Shown here piece by piece: positions 39,286 to 48,937 of a DNA stretch of 64,000 bases. The DNA comes from Eucommia ulmoides (lineage: Eukaryota; Streptophyta; Magnoliopsida; Garryales; Eucommiaceae). The position numbers and the translations under genes are program-made. Within the stretch, counting starts at the first letter, position 1. Each line of letters begins with the position of its first letter. The DNA is taken from positions 868,001-932,000 of the forward strand of contig JAENRU010000489.1 in NCBI GenBank assembly GCA_016647705.1. Reading direction: 5' to 3'. Under the pieces are notes generated by a model. The model did not search any database and was not told the DNA's origin. It saw only the letters and a list, made by a program, of their open reading frames with translations.

Positions 39286-42200
39286 TTAGCCATCTGTGTA
39301 TGTTCTCTTTTCTGTCTTCCACTCTCTCTTCTCTGTGCATCTCTGTGTATATATCTGTTCTAAGCAGAGGTTTGTTCTCCAGATACTTGCATGAAGTGTG
39401 TCTACCTTCAGTTGTTCATAGAAACTTCAAGTCATCAAATATATTACTTGATGAAGAGCTCAATCCTCACTTATCAGACTCTGGTTTAGCTGCTCTCAAT
39501 CCAAACACCGAAAGACAGGTAAATGACTAAGTTCCTTTGTTTTCTCTGCTCAAATTCATCAATGGTATTGAATAATTGAGAGGCAGAATGTTGAGAGAAC
39601 ACGAGTCAATTGTATTGATATATGAGAAATGTTCAATTTACAGAGATATACAAAGAGTCTATATGCATAAATTAGGTGTTTTCTTACAATTTGGTTTTCC
39701 TAGTGGGCTAAGGCTCATATACATATATTAACAAATAATAAATGTGTTTGGGTGAATTTGATTTGAAAAGAGGGATTTGTAAAATTTTCGTAAGAAAATC
39801 CGACTACGGCGCATTTGATTAAGGTGTTTAAAGAAGGAATTTGATTTCGAGATGGTTTTGTGAAATCATCTTAACAAAATTTGTTAAACATTTTACATAA
39901 CCCGTTTTGAAATCAAATTTCTTCAAAAAACCCTAACCAAACAGACCATTAACAGAATTTTACAAATCCCTTTTTCAAATTACTCACCCAAACGCGCTCT
40001 AATAGTATATTCTTATTCCATGCACATTATAGTCATTCATCACTGTAGAAACCCAATGAGCCTCACTCACTCTCAAAAGACGCCTTGAGAGAGGAGGATC
40101 AGGTAACACAAGCGATGTTGGATTGAACACGCCTCCTCACATGCATGGTGGATTTTGGCAAACCATTGCGAACATATATCTGGGGGCCCAACATCAATGT
40201 GGGATTCAACGTCTCCTCACATGCAGGGTGGACTTTGACAAACCATTGTGAATGGCTATCGGGGGGCCAATATTGATGTGAGATTCAACATGCCCAATAT
40301 CAGACAGAAGGCCTAACTCTGATATCATGTAAAAACCCAATCAACCTAACTCATTCTCAGAAGACACCTTAAGAGAGGAGGATTATCCTAAACTTTATAC
40401 ATAGCTTAGGATTAGGCAGCACAAGCGATATGAGATTCAACAATGGCATCAAAAACAATTTTCTCATTTTTCTTTGTTTGTTTGATATCTTAATGAAATG
40501 TCTTAACGTAGTGTTCTGTGACATTGATAATTTCGAATTTTAATTTCGTGCTTTCAAACGCGACCTAAGAGTTCCTTCTTTGGTCTTTCGGCAGGTTTCA
40601 TCGACTCATATGGTGGGTTCGTTTGGCTATAGTGCTCCCGAATTTGCCTTGTCGGGGATATACACTGTAAAGAGCGACGTATATAGCTTTGGAGTGGTGA
40701 TGTTGGAGTTATTAACAGGCCGAAAGCCGCTCGATAGGTATTAAAAAAAGGGAATTTCCTTTTACCCCCTTGTACTTTGATCTTGTTTCATTTTGTCCAC
40801 TCTACTTTTAAAACTTGCACTTTAACCCCTTCTACTTATAATAAATCGGAAAACAATTTTTTTGTTCAACTTAATAAAATATGTAAAAAAAATAATTGTG
40901 AAATTAAATGTTCTATCTAAATTTTACATGAAATAGACAAAACTACCTTGTATTCTAATTTTGAATCTATTTTCTATTTAATAAAAAATAAATTGAATCT
41001 ATTTTCTATTTAATAAAAATAAAATAAAAAAATAGACGTACAGAGAGAAAGGGAGCTAGAGAAAGACAATGTTAGTTGTTTCATTTTATTACTGTTAAAA
41101 TATTCAATTTAAATTGAAAAAATAAAAGACAATTAAGTCATTTTATATATTTGTTTGAATAAAATTCGAGTTTCTCCTTTTAGTTTATAGTAGAAGAGGG
41201 TGATGTGTAGGTTTTGCATTGGAGAGGTCAAAATAAAAAAAAAAATTAAAGTACAAGGGTGAAAAAGGCAATAAATCGTTTGCTTTTACAACATCACTTT
41301 TGTTTTTTAAATATTATAAATTAATTAGTTTAAAAAAATACTTTTTATTTTATTTTTCTCTTGGCTCAGATTTCACTCTCATATGCACACATTTTCAATC
41401 AATCACGTCAGTAATTTCTTTCATTTTTCCAAAAATTTCAATCGATGACATTACTCGGACTTCTAATTTTGAAAAAATTATTAGATTGTCCAAAAGAAGG
41501 CATACACGTACGTGTGTGTATAAAAAAAGGGCAGCCCGGTATTACAAAGCTTCCGCTATGTGTGTGTATATATAAACGTGTATGTATATGTGTTTATATA
41601 TGTAAATACACATTTCAAATTCTGATTCTAAGATTTGATTTTTTGCTACCAAACACTGCCTAAATATTCTTGATTTTTGGCTATATCCATTTTGTTCTTT
41701 GCCGCCTTATTTTGGTTTCATGCTATGTTAGTTCAAGAGTGAGATCAGAACAGTCACTTGTGAGATGGGCTACTCCTCAGCTCCATGATATAGACGCCTT
41801 AGCCCGAATGGTCGATCCCGTTCTTAATGGCATGTACCCTGCAAAGTCGCTCTCTCGGTTTGCCGATATTATTGCTCTCTGTGTTCAGGTAAAAACCCTA
41901 TCCCGTATTAGGCTCCCTTTTTTTGAAGAAGTTATTAGGTTGTCCTTGAAATAAGTCAATTATCATTTTTTATCGTTATTTGTTTCTTTACTTTTTAGTT
42001 CTTCAGTTAATATTAACTACTTGTTTAATTCTTTAGTTAATATTTATTAGTTGTTTAATTCATATAATTAAATAAATATTAACTAGGACAAAAAAAAATG
42101 TAAAAAGGACTAAAAAATAAATTAGGACAAAAAGGAAAAAGGGTTAATTGCTTTTTTGTCCCCCCTGTACGAATGTACCTTGATCCGGCAACGGATCTAC

Positions 42201-45010
42201 AAAATTGATAGAGGAAGGGCCATTAGATCTCTATTAGATATTTATATAAATCCGGGGGAGATTATGTAAAATTTTAAGTGTTCTAATTGAATTTTTATAA
42301 AAATATAAGGGTAAAAGTAAAAATTTCAAAAATTGAGGGGTGGGTGAGTCCTCCCTCAACCTAACGTGGCTTGCCATTGCCTTGATCTTGTTTTATTTCA
42401 AGCTCTCTACTGGGAAAACCTACGCATTATCATTTTCTATTCTTACTAAAGCGAAGGATCAATTTTTTTTAAATAAAGTATAAGAAGTAAATTAATTGAC
42501 CTCTAATTTCTCAATTTAAATTTAATGCTTGAATTTAAGAAAGGGGAGAAATTAACAATCTCACTCTCAAAATAGTATTAAAATAAAGTGCAAAATACAT
42601 TTTAAACCTTCTAATTATTGACACATTTTTAAGTAGTCCTTATAAGTTTATACATTTTATTTTAAACCTTATATGTATGAACGCAGTTTTAAAAGATCTT
42701 TCTGTTAGAAATTCTATCCAAATTAACAGAATTAGAGGGCAAAATAGTAATTTCCTTTTTTTCCTTCATTTTTAATCATTTTTTTCTTTTTTTCTTTTCT
42801 TTTCTCTCTTCTTCACAATTGAAGCACTCTCTCTCTCTCTCCTCCACCAAACCATTCTCACTCTCTCCACCGCCTTCACCGCCGCCGCCACCACCACCAC
42901 CACCACTGACGCGACTGCCACTGACCCCTCCGACGAGGCGAATCACCCCTGTAACAGGGGGTGATTCCCTAGATCTACAGATCTCTCCCCCTGGATTAAA
43001 GGCATAAAATCACGGGAGATAAAGTTATGCAAGTAAACTCTGATGAACTGCACAATTGCGAACATTCAATTATACATTAGAAATAGAAATCAACATTCAT
43101 TTCAATCTTGTATTGTCAAAAGATAAAGTTATGCAATCCTAAATTGAAAAGAAATGGAGTTAGAGTCGGAGATTGAAGTCAGAGATGTAGTATCCTTCTC
43201 AAACCCATTATTGAAAATACAAGAAATGTAGCTGGGCAACAGAGACTTTTAGGAAATGAAGCTTGGGATGAAAGTAGAAGCGGGTGGAAATGGCTTCAAA
43301 TTTATATGAGAAGAAGAAGAAAGTGATGATGCGGAAGGATTTTTAGGAGGAAAGTGATGGCCTCTGTCGAAATTGGCCCATTGGGGCATCCACGCCCAGC
43401 CAATTAGAACTCCAACAAAAACCGCAATCCAAATTGGGGCAATGAACATCGTAAGCTCAATCAATACATCCCCAATTGAGGGTCGCTGTAAGATCTCAAA
43501 CAAAGCCGATACAATATCCAATCGGATGAGCTTCGCAGAGAGATAGAGAGAAGGGATATCCGGAATTCAAAAAAGGGGAAAAGGATAAGGATTAGGAGAG
43601 ATAATCGGTTGCTTTGTGTGCTACTCGGAGAGCCGTAGCACCCTTTCCGATATTCGGTTCACGTTTGCCTTTCGCCAAACATAAATTACACCTATTGAAG
43701 AAGAATCAAAACCCAGTCGCCAAAGAAGGCCTTCTAGTTCTTCTTATTCTTAATTCTTGTGCAGTTCATCACATCTATAGGCCGTGAGCCGGAAACCCTA
43801 AATCAAACTTGGATCTCAAGTTCATCTGCACCAGAAACCCTAAACCCTAGATCTTTGCGGCGGTGAACCTAGTAGAGGTGATTGTGGCAGGGTGGGGGTA
43901 GCGATGGTGTTGGTTGACGTGAAGAAGAACAGAGAAAAGGAGATCCTAGATGTGGTGCTTCGGTGAAGGAAGAAGAATGAAAACAAGAAAAGATAAAAAA
44001 AGGAAGGAAAAAGAAAAAAAGAAAAAAAAATAGAAAATTGATTTAAGAAGGGAAAAAAATTAGGAAATTATTATTTTGCCCTCTAATTCTGTTAGTTTAA
44101 ATGTAATTTTTAACAGAATGGCCTTTTAAAATTGTGTTTATACGTAGAGGGTTTAAAATGAAACGCATAAATTTAGGAGGACTACTTAGAAATGTGTCAA
44201 TAATTAGAGGGTTTGAAATGTATTTTGTCCTAAAATAAAAAATAATTTTTGTTGAGGATTTTTTTTTAAAATGTTGTTAATGATTTTGAACGTGAGAAAA
44301 TGGGTTGTAATTAACATGTGGCCTTTTAATTTTGTCATTTCATTACTTCACTAAATGTAAGACATTTTTTCCGTAATAACGATCGGGCTTTTCTGTCTTA
44401 TTTTTCAAACGAATTATTTATAAGAAATGTTTGGGAAAATTGTTTTTGATTTAATGGCGTAATGAAATGACGAAAATATTTTTATTGGAAAGTTACATGT
44501 TTAATACAATCTATTTTTAATTCAAAATTATTGACAACGTTTTTTAATTTTGATGGATTAAAAAAAAAAATGTGAAACTAAAGGACAATTCACCATATGT
44601 GCAATTTGGCAAACCTTCGCATTGACACTCATCCCATGCTTTAGAGACCAAAAGAATAAAAGTTTTCCACTCAACAGAAACAGAAATCTGGGAACGACAA
44701 AAAAAAAATCCATTTTTCGTTCTGTTCCCAGAATTTCTTATAAAATAGTAGAAATTGAACTTAAACAGATCTTTGGCAACAGAAACACTAAACAATATGT
44801 CGTTTCATTTTTTTTTAACTTGATAAATTTTCCTTTTTTTCTTTTTTCTTTCTTCAGCCTGAACCGGAATTTCGGCCTCCAATGTCTGAAGTGGTGCAAG
44901 CGCTCGTTCGACTAATGCAGAGGGCGAGCGTAATCAAAAGACGATCCAGCGACGAATCGGCTTTCTCTTACAAGACACCCGATCATGAGACAATCGACAT
45001 GTCCTACTAG
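31830..45010 (+). CDS. SRF3: STRUBBELIG-receptor family LRR kinase (SRF3-like), complete
   Basis: Sixteen exons give 725 aa: 31830-31950, 32248-32383, 32472-32543, 32642-32707, 32795-32866, 33183-33254, 34370-34441, 34526-34591, 34685-34750, 35512-35837, 37426-37673, 38413-38684, 39383-39518, 40595-40737, 41732-41888 and 44858-45010. All phases agree. Order: signal peptide; SUB-type N-terminal domain ([23 protein letters not shown]); LRRs on 66/72-bp exons; Pro-rich stretch ([13 protein letters not shown]); membrane helix; kinase. The kinase is atypical, as usual in this family: P-loop GEGSLGRVY, lysine in AIKKID, but HRN for HRD and DSG for DFG. The C-terminus DHETIDMSY fits SRF3. STRUBBELIG relatives act as signalling-weak or kinase-dead receptors in organ shape; Arabidopsis SRF3 is tied to iron and immune responses and hybrid incompatibility. 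SRF1 or SRF2 is the main alternative. Confidence 0.93.
32890..33080. repeat. hAT-like MITE in SRF3 intron 5
   Basis: Ends CCAGCCACGGATCC and, inverted, GGATCCGTCACTG-like (GATCCGTCACTG at about 33069) enclose about 190 bp with two long G tracts (about 32940-32949 and 33026-33043). This CACGGATC-ended family recurs at 42186 and probably 34800-35460. Confidence 0.6.
33255..34369. repeat. SRF3 intron 6 with a TTAAGTGTT-type foldback
   Basis: This intron is 1.1 kb. About 33930-34355 carries ends GGCCTGTTTGATACCACAG and, inverted, ACTTAGATTTTTTAAACAA / TTAAGTGTTGAATTGAC, with a TTAAGTGTTAAAATC core. It looks like a hAT-like MITE related to 7540-8250. The rest of the intron shows nothing recognisable. 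Confidence 0.45.
34795..35465. repeat. Degenerate repeat in SRF3 intron 9
   Basis: The edges GAGTGGCGGACTTAGGAATTT and AATTTAATGGGGGCAAAATG are typical of a CACGGATC/TGGCGGA-ended MITE family. The middle holds unrelated AT-rich and one GC-richer segment (35105-35190). Borders are approximate. Confidence 0.4.
35910..36388. repeat. Foldback MITE family A in SRF3 intron 10
   Basis: The TIR GGGGTTAATTGCGTTTTACT is matched by inverted AGGCAATTAACCC at 36375-36388. In between, arms carry CTTTGATCTTGTTTCATTTTG and, inverted, AAAATGAAACAAGG. Relatives lie at 40745-41278, 42140-42430 (split) and 50725-51148. Confidence 0.7.
36478..36865. repeat. hAT-like MITE in SRF3 intron 10
   Basis: The edge GGGATTGTTTGGGTGAAGG pairs with inverted TTCCACCCAAATATT near 36850. 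The two arms share AAATTTC-rich words. No target duplication was confirmed. Confidence 0.5.
37052..37229 (-). mobile_element. Au-type SINE, near full length
   Basis: On the minus strand this starts GGAGCCTTGGCGCAACGG (A box) and has CACGGGTTCGAGTTG (B box) about 45 bp later. It ends GGGAGCTTTGTAGCACCG then GGCTGCCCTT. This matches the tRNA-derived Au SINE family of flowering plants. It lies in SRF3 intron 10, opposite to the gene. The extra G-to-A-like differences are few, so it could be fairly young. Confidence 0.85.
37744..37832 (-). mobile_element. Au SINE 3'-part fragment
   Basis: CGCACAAAGGCTCCGCCATT, GCGGGGTCTGGAGAGGATC and GCGGCCTTACCCCTGCAT follow the order of the SINE body at 37052. 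It sits in SRF3 intron 11 and lacks the promoter boxes. Confidence 0.7.
37833..38412. other. Remainder of SRF3 intron 11
   Basis: This is AT-rich. A local repeat of TTACTTTTACTTAATAGCAAAA occurs at about 37850 and 38002, with AATGATATCTTATTTG and TATGATATCTTAGTG following. This marks an imperfect duplication of about 150 bp. No gene is seen. Confidence 0.5.
38695..39360. repeat. Long TC/TG simple-sequence tract in SRF3 intron 12
   Basis: About 660 bp are built almost wholly from TCTCTC, TGTGTG and TATATA words. The tract starts just after the donor at 38685 (GA|GTATGT) and ends before the acceptor at 39381-39382. Several long Ser/Leu/Val/Cys-rich frames cross it and are artefacts. Confidence 0.85.
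39747..40003. repeat. MITE in SRF3 intron 13
   Basis: The arms GTGTTTGGGTGAATTTG...GGGATTTGTAAAATT and, inverted, AATTTTACAAATCCC...CACCCAAACGCGC are nearly complementary. A second inner inverted pair (GCGCATTTGATTAAGG and CCCTAACCAAACAG) suggests a nested MITE of the same class. Confidence 0.65.
40035..40450. repeat. Dispersed repeat with internal duplication, SRF3 intron 13
   Basis: The words AACCCAATGAGCCTCACTCA and CTTGAGAGAGGAGGAT recur near both ends (about 40050 and 40328-40383). The CTCCTCACATGCA(T/G)GGTGG unit of about 75 bp is repeated twice (about 40130 and 40206). CTCTGATATCATGTAAAAAC is a frequent plant repeat word. The class is uncertain, possibly an LTR piece. Confidence 0.45.
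40745..41278. repeat. Foldback MITE family A in SRF3 intron 14
   Basis: CCTTGTACTTTGATCTTGTT and, inverted, AAAGTACAAGGGTG flank about 500 bp with CTTCTACTTATAATAAA and TAGTAGAAGAGGG inner words. This is the same family as 35910-36388. Confidence 0.6.
41528..41562 (-). mobile_element. Short Au SINE fragment
   Basis: GGGCAGCCCGGTATTACAAA and GCTTCCGCTATG match the tail part of the SINE at 37052. The remainder is lost in a TG/TA simple tract. Confidence 0.6.
42186..42379. mobile_element. 194-bp hAT-like MITE, TSD CCTTGATC
   Basis: The 8-bp direct repeat CCTTGATC at 42178-42185 and 42380-42387 flanks an element starting CGGCAACGGATC and ending GGCTTGCCATTG. It interrupts a family A MITE arm, because GTACCTTGATC and TTGTTTTATTTC would be adjacent in the intact arm. 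An 8-bp duplication fits the hAT superfamily. Confidence 0.7.
42588..44230. mobile_element. Pack-MULE-like element, 1643 bp, TSD TAAAATAAA
   Basis: The 9-bp direct repeat TAAAATAAA (42579-42587 and 44231-44239) flanks terminal inverted repeats of about 170 bp. The shared arm words are AAAATACATTT, CTAATTATTGACACATTT and AACAGAATTAGAGGGCAAAA. A 9-bp duplication and long TIRs are the Mutator signature. No transposase is present. The 1.3-kb interior is less AT-rich and gene-like, with a (CCA/CCG)n stretch at about 42880-42906, leader-like AAACCCTAA words at about 43795-43850 and a minus-strand membrane-protein-like frame. It lies in the last intron of SRF3. Confidence 0.85.
43249..43530 (-). pseudogene. 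Captured coding-like fragment inside the Pack-MULE
   Basis: The minus-strand frame reads [19 protein letters not shown], then a hydrophobic helix ([18 protein letters not shown]) and [17 protein letters not shown]. It is open further upstream without an ATG near the helix: the first codon often drawn, at 43519-43521, is TTG. It looks like part of a small single-pass membrane protein of a host gene carried by the transposon. I do not recognise the parent. Low-complexity Ser/Pro residues follow to the stop and may be read-through of untranslated sequence. Confidence 0.5.
44250..44575. repeat. Foldback repeat family C, copy 2 (SRF3 intron 15)
   Basis: GTTGTTAATGATTTTGAACG, TTTTGTCATTTCATTAC and, inverted, GTAATGAAATGACGAAAATA match the blocks at 25585-26480. 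Confidence 0.6.
44655..44815. repeat. Short foldback, GGGAACAGAAACAG family
   Basis: ACAGAAACAGAAATCTGGGAACGA and, inverted, CGTTCTGTTCCCAGAATTTC lie about 30 bp apart. CAGAAACACTAAAC near 44784 matches a MITE end. It ends about 45 bp before the last SRF3 exon. Confidence 0.55.
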
Positions 45011-45984
45011 GTACAACCTTTTTTTTTCTTTTTTCTTCTTCTTTTCTTTTCCTTTGTAAATTATTTTGTATACAATTTCAGTAACACGAAAATAATTTTC
45101 TGTTGTATTTATAAAAAAAAAAGTCATCCCATTTTGGTTTGAAATATGTGCAATACGTTTTTCAATATTGGGATAATATGCAATTAGTCCTAAATAAAGG
45201 GTGTAATATGTTATTTATCCTATTTAAAACATAAGTTTGGAATTAGTTCCTTAAATTGATTTTTGGCTTTGTATTAGTCCCGCATATGCTCACGCATTAT
45301 ATGTGGAGTGTAAAGAGAGTTTGGTGAGTGATTCTGTATTAGAGTAAATATTAATTACATATAACTAAAATTAGTTATGAGTTAATAATTACAAATTATA
45401 TGTACTTGTATAGTATTAGTTACACGTGATCATTTTTATGCTGAAAAAAAATACAACCATCTGTATCTTTCGGATTTAAGATCGAATCGTTAATGGTAGT
45501 TATATGTAAATACGATTATTCACAAAAAAATGAGAAGATGAAATCGTTAAATGTTGTTACATCTAATAAATATTTACGCACATGTTAGATATATGTAACA
45601 AATGTTTCTAATCAATACGATTGTGGAGGTGCAAACGCGTGTATTGGATTTTTCGTCTTTTTTTTAATGCAGGGAACTAAAACACAAGTTAACAACTGGG
45701 TAGGGATTTTTTTTAGGGGCATGTACCATGAGATCCCTTTTTGCTTTACAATGCATCGATCAAGCCCAATTTTTTTTTTCCGCACTAGAAGCTCCTTTTG
45801 TGTTTTTCTGACCAAAATACCCCTCATTCAATGAGAATGTAACTTTCAATATTAATATCAAAACACACAGATTTTTTCGTAATTCCTAATGTTATAAAAT
45901 TAATATTTTTATATTATATTAATCAGTAAATTTTTATTTTTTTTTACGATATGCTAATCATACTTTTTGAATGTATGAGTTATA
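45011..45984. repeat. Downstream of SRF3: ACATGTAACTAA repeat, copy 3
   Basis: TAACTAAAATTAGTTATG, TAGTATTAGTTACACGTG and GTTACATCTAATAAATA (45340-45620) use the same vocabulary as 20117-20420 and 26690-28150. Edge words TTAGTCC and TAGTCCCGC sit near 45187 and 45273. No gene is seen. Confidence 0.5.
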
Positions 45985-46490
45985 TTATGCGTGGATGTTA
46001 CAAGTAACATCAAAAGATAATATTGAATGTAACATTCAAAGGAATAACTGGTTGTACTTTTTTATCCAATATTGTGATACATTTGATTATCCTTTTTGTG
46101 ACACCTTTTTCTATGTGTGTTGAATGAAACACTGTCTAATATTTTGCCAAAATTCAAATTTTAATGTGTATGCTGAATGTAATACTGTCTAATTTTGTCA
46201 AGATTCAAAAATAATATGCGTGTTGAATGTTACATTATCTAGTATTCTCAAAATCAGTTTTTAGAATGCTTATTGAATGTAAATCTGGTTGAACCAAGTT
46301 GTTTTGGAATATTCTCAAAAATGCGTATTGAATGTAACATTGTCTAATAAATTGTAGCCGTTGTAAAAATCGTATGTTGAATGTAACATCATCTAACTGT
46401 CGATAATCAAACAATCATGCGTGTTGAATGTGACATTGTCTAATAATCACAGCCGTCACAAGTTCGTGTGTGTTGAATGTAATATTCAAG
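45985..46490. repeat. Degenerate 55-65-bp tandem repeat
   Basis: The core GCGTGTTGAATGTAACATTG followed by TCTAATA recurs about eight times (near 46027, 46116, 46170, 46217, 46267, 46323, 46375 and 46427) with diverged spacers. It encodes nothing. Confidence 0.7.
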
Positions 46491-46765
46491 ATCAGATCTA
46501 TTCAAACACATTGAAGAAAATCATTAAAATCTACCAAAATCAGATCTAAGCAAACAATTCTTCGATTTTCAAAAAATTGTTAGATTTAAGTAATAACGAT
46601 CAACTGAAAATCGTTGAAATCGACTAAAAACGATTAGATTTAAGCTAGATCTGAACTATTCAAGATCGAATCTAAGCAAACATTTAAGAAAATAATTGAA
46701 AATCGACAAAAATCAGATCTAAGCAACAATTCTTTGATTTTCAATTTTTTTTAGATCTGAACTGA
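46491..46765. repeat. Second degenerate tandem repeat, AGATCTAAGC type
   Basis: Units with AAATCAGATCTAAGCAA, TTCGATTTTCAAAAA and AAAATCGTTGAAATCGAC recur about three times. It follows the 45985-46490 array directly. Confidence 0.55.
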
Positions 46766-47865
46766 ACAGAGGAGATCAGAGAAGCTAACACTACAAACTG
46801 AAAGGTGCAAAATGTAATTCGGATAATAGCTTCTTTCGTGGATGTCACATGATATGCATGAAATCACAAATTACAGGATCGCAAAGTGTAATTTTGTCAA
46901 GATATTTTGAATTGCAAACCAATTGTCACATACAAGCTTGAAAAATGTGATCCTAGGGTTTGTTTCTTTGTGGCTCCCTAAAACTGGAATTGCGATGTCA
47001 TTTGCAAAGCAAAATACCAGCGCTACGATAAAGGAGGATGAATCGTAATGGCTATCAACAATCAACGACGACGACGATTATCGTTTCGATTTTACTAGCA
47101 ATTTTAGCTCTTGCGAGCAAAATCAAACCGTCACGGTGATGCTTGAAGACGATGATGAAGGCGATGGACGAAGGCGACAGAGAGAACTGTGGTTAAACGA
47201 CAATAGTCGAAGACGAAGGAGTTCGGCGAGAGAGAAAGAGAGTCGGTTGAACGACGAAGCAGAGAGTAAGAGAATGGAAAAGAGAGTGAGAGTATGGCTG
47301 AAAATTAGGGTTAAAATGAATTAAGGGCAAATAAGTAATCTGACATTTGAAGTTTTTTAAATTTGGGATTAATCAGTTCGTGAGATAATTATGATGAAAG
47401 TTTTTGATTTATTATAAATTAATTGACATTTATTGGTAATAGAGAATTGATTTTAGGCTTACTAAGTAATTTTTTCTTTTTTTTTTTAAAAAAAAAATTA
47501 AGGGTAAAATAAACGACCTGTCACCAAAACACCTTTTAATATTCTCATAAAATTTTAATTTTCTTAATTGTAACTCTAGAAGTATTGATTTTACTTAATT
47601 GGTTCACTTAACAAGTTTTAACCATTTTAATTGAAAGAACAACAAGTGCATTATAATTAAGCAAAAATTTAGGAAAAAATAAAATTTGTAATGCTTATTT
47701 AATTGTTGAATCATGTCGATTTGACCAATTAAAGGTAAAATTTAAATTTAAAGGAATACATTGCAAAAATTAAAATATGGAGGTCCATATTAAAATTGTA
47801 CTTAAATGTTGAAGGTAGAAAGTGTAATTTAGCTTTTTTACAAGAGCCCTTTTTTACCCGGGGAA
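46766..47865. other. Intergenic with a GC-richer transcript-like patch
   Basis: About 47040-47330 is GC-richer, with GACGACGACGA, GGCGATGGACGAAGGCGACAG and GAGAGAGAAAGAGAG. It resembles in composition the block at 30896-31200. The 62-codon frame at 47136-47324 is Arg/Glu/Asp-rich low complexity and not credible as a gene. This could be the interior of another non-autonomous DNA transposon; no clear TIR pair was found. Confidence 0.4.
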
Positions 47866-47867
47866 GG

Positions 47868-48738
47868 GGGTTATATTTTTGAACTCTTGGGTTTTTTGAA
47901 TTGTGCATTTAATCCTTTAAAATTTATATTTATTTTAATTTTATAAAATTAAAAATATTGTTAATAATTTTGGACGGAAATTGTTATGTGCTCAGTACAG
48001 GGTCATCTAATGAGGATATTTTTGTTGTTTCAAAATTATACTAAACCTAATACTTTTTTCTTTAATTTTTTTAACGATTCAAATCTTTTTCTATCATTCT
48101 CTAAACAAATCATTATTAGAAAAATATTAGGAAAAAAGTTTTAATTTTATTGAAGTGTTGAAATGACAAAAATATTCCTATAGGAAAAACACGTGCTGAG
48201 CACAAGTTACTTTATGTCCAAAATCATTGATAACATTTTTAATTTTGAGGGGAAGTTAGGAAAAACATCTTAAGTCAAATACAGTTTTGAAATGACAAAA
48301 ATATCCCAATTAGAAAGTTACGTTTTGGACACAATCCAAATTTTGTCGAAAATCATTAATAACATTCTTAATTCTGCGGGATTGAAACAAATTTTATTGA
48401 AGTGTTGAAATGACAAAAATATTCCTATAGGAAAAATACGTGCTAAGCACATGTCTTTTTTTGTCTAAAATCATTAATAACGTTTTCAATTTTGAGGGGA
48501 AGTTAGGAAAAACATTTTAAGTCTAGTATAGTTTTGAAATAACAAAAATATCCCAATTAGAAAATCACGTGCTGGACACAATCCAATTTTTGTTGAAAAT
48601 CATTAATAACATTCTTAATTTTGCGGGATTGAAATAAATGTTAAATTTAAGGGACTAAATTTATAATTTTAAAATTTTTTAAGATCCAAATAGACACCCA
48701 ATTCATACTTGAGGGGTCGAATATGTAATTATCCGGAC
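47868..48738. repeat. Foldback repeat family C, copy 3 (tandem)
   Basis: The arms TTGTTAATAATTTTGGACGG and GAGGATATTTTTGTTG face two successive inverted copies with GAAATGACAAAAATATTCC, AAATCATTAATAACATT and CACGTGCT(G/A)(A/G)GCACA. The direct repeat of a block of about 230-240 bp (48130-48370 and 48395-48630) shows tandem growth. It ends about 200 bp upstream of the O-fucosyltransferase start. Confidence 0.65.
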
Positions 48739-48937
48739 AATTCCCAATTTGTTTCCCTTTTATCTCGCGATTTCAACTTCTTTTCTTCTTCCTTTCTTCA
48801 TCTCTGAACGCTCCTCTCCTCCCGCTTCTCTCGCTCTCCTGTCCTTCAATCGATCGTCAGCCTCAGATTTCAACGCCTCTCTCTCTTGAATTTGCTTGAT
48901 CCGTCGTTAAATTCGATTCCGAAATTCAAATCCTCTA

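Noticed and set aside
38416-39289. Long Ser/Leu/Cys/Val-rich frames, up to 266 codons, downstream of the SRF3 exon at 38413
   Set aside because: Only the first ~90 codons are the kinase exon. The rest reads a TC/TG simple-sequence intron after a perfect GA|GTATGT donor, and the next real exon is at 39383.
43249-43521. Treating the Pack-MULE frame as an intact gene starting with Met at 43521
   Set aside because: The codon at 43519-43521 on the minus strand is TTG, not ATG, and the fragment sits within transposon TIRs. It is reported as a captured fragment only.
47136-47324. 62-codon Arg/Glu/Asp-rich frame
   Set aside because: Low-complexity GACGA and GAGAGA sequence with no homology that I recognise, inside a repeat-rich interval.
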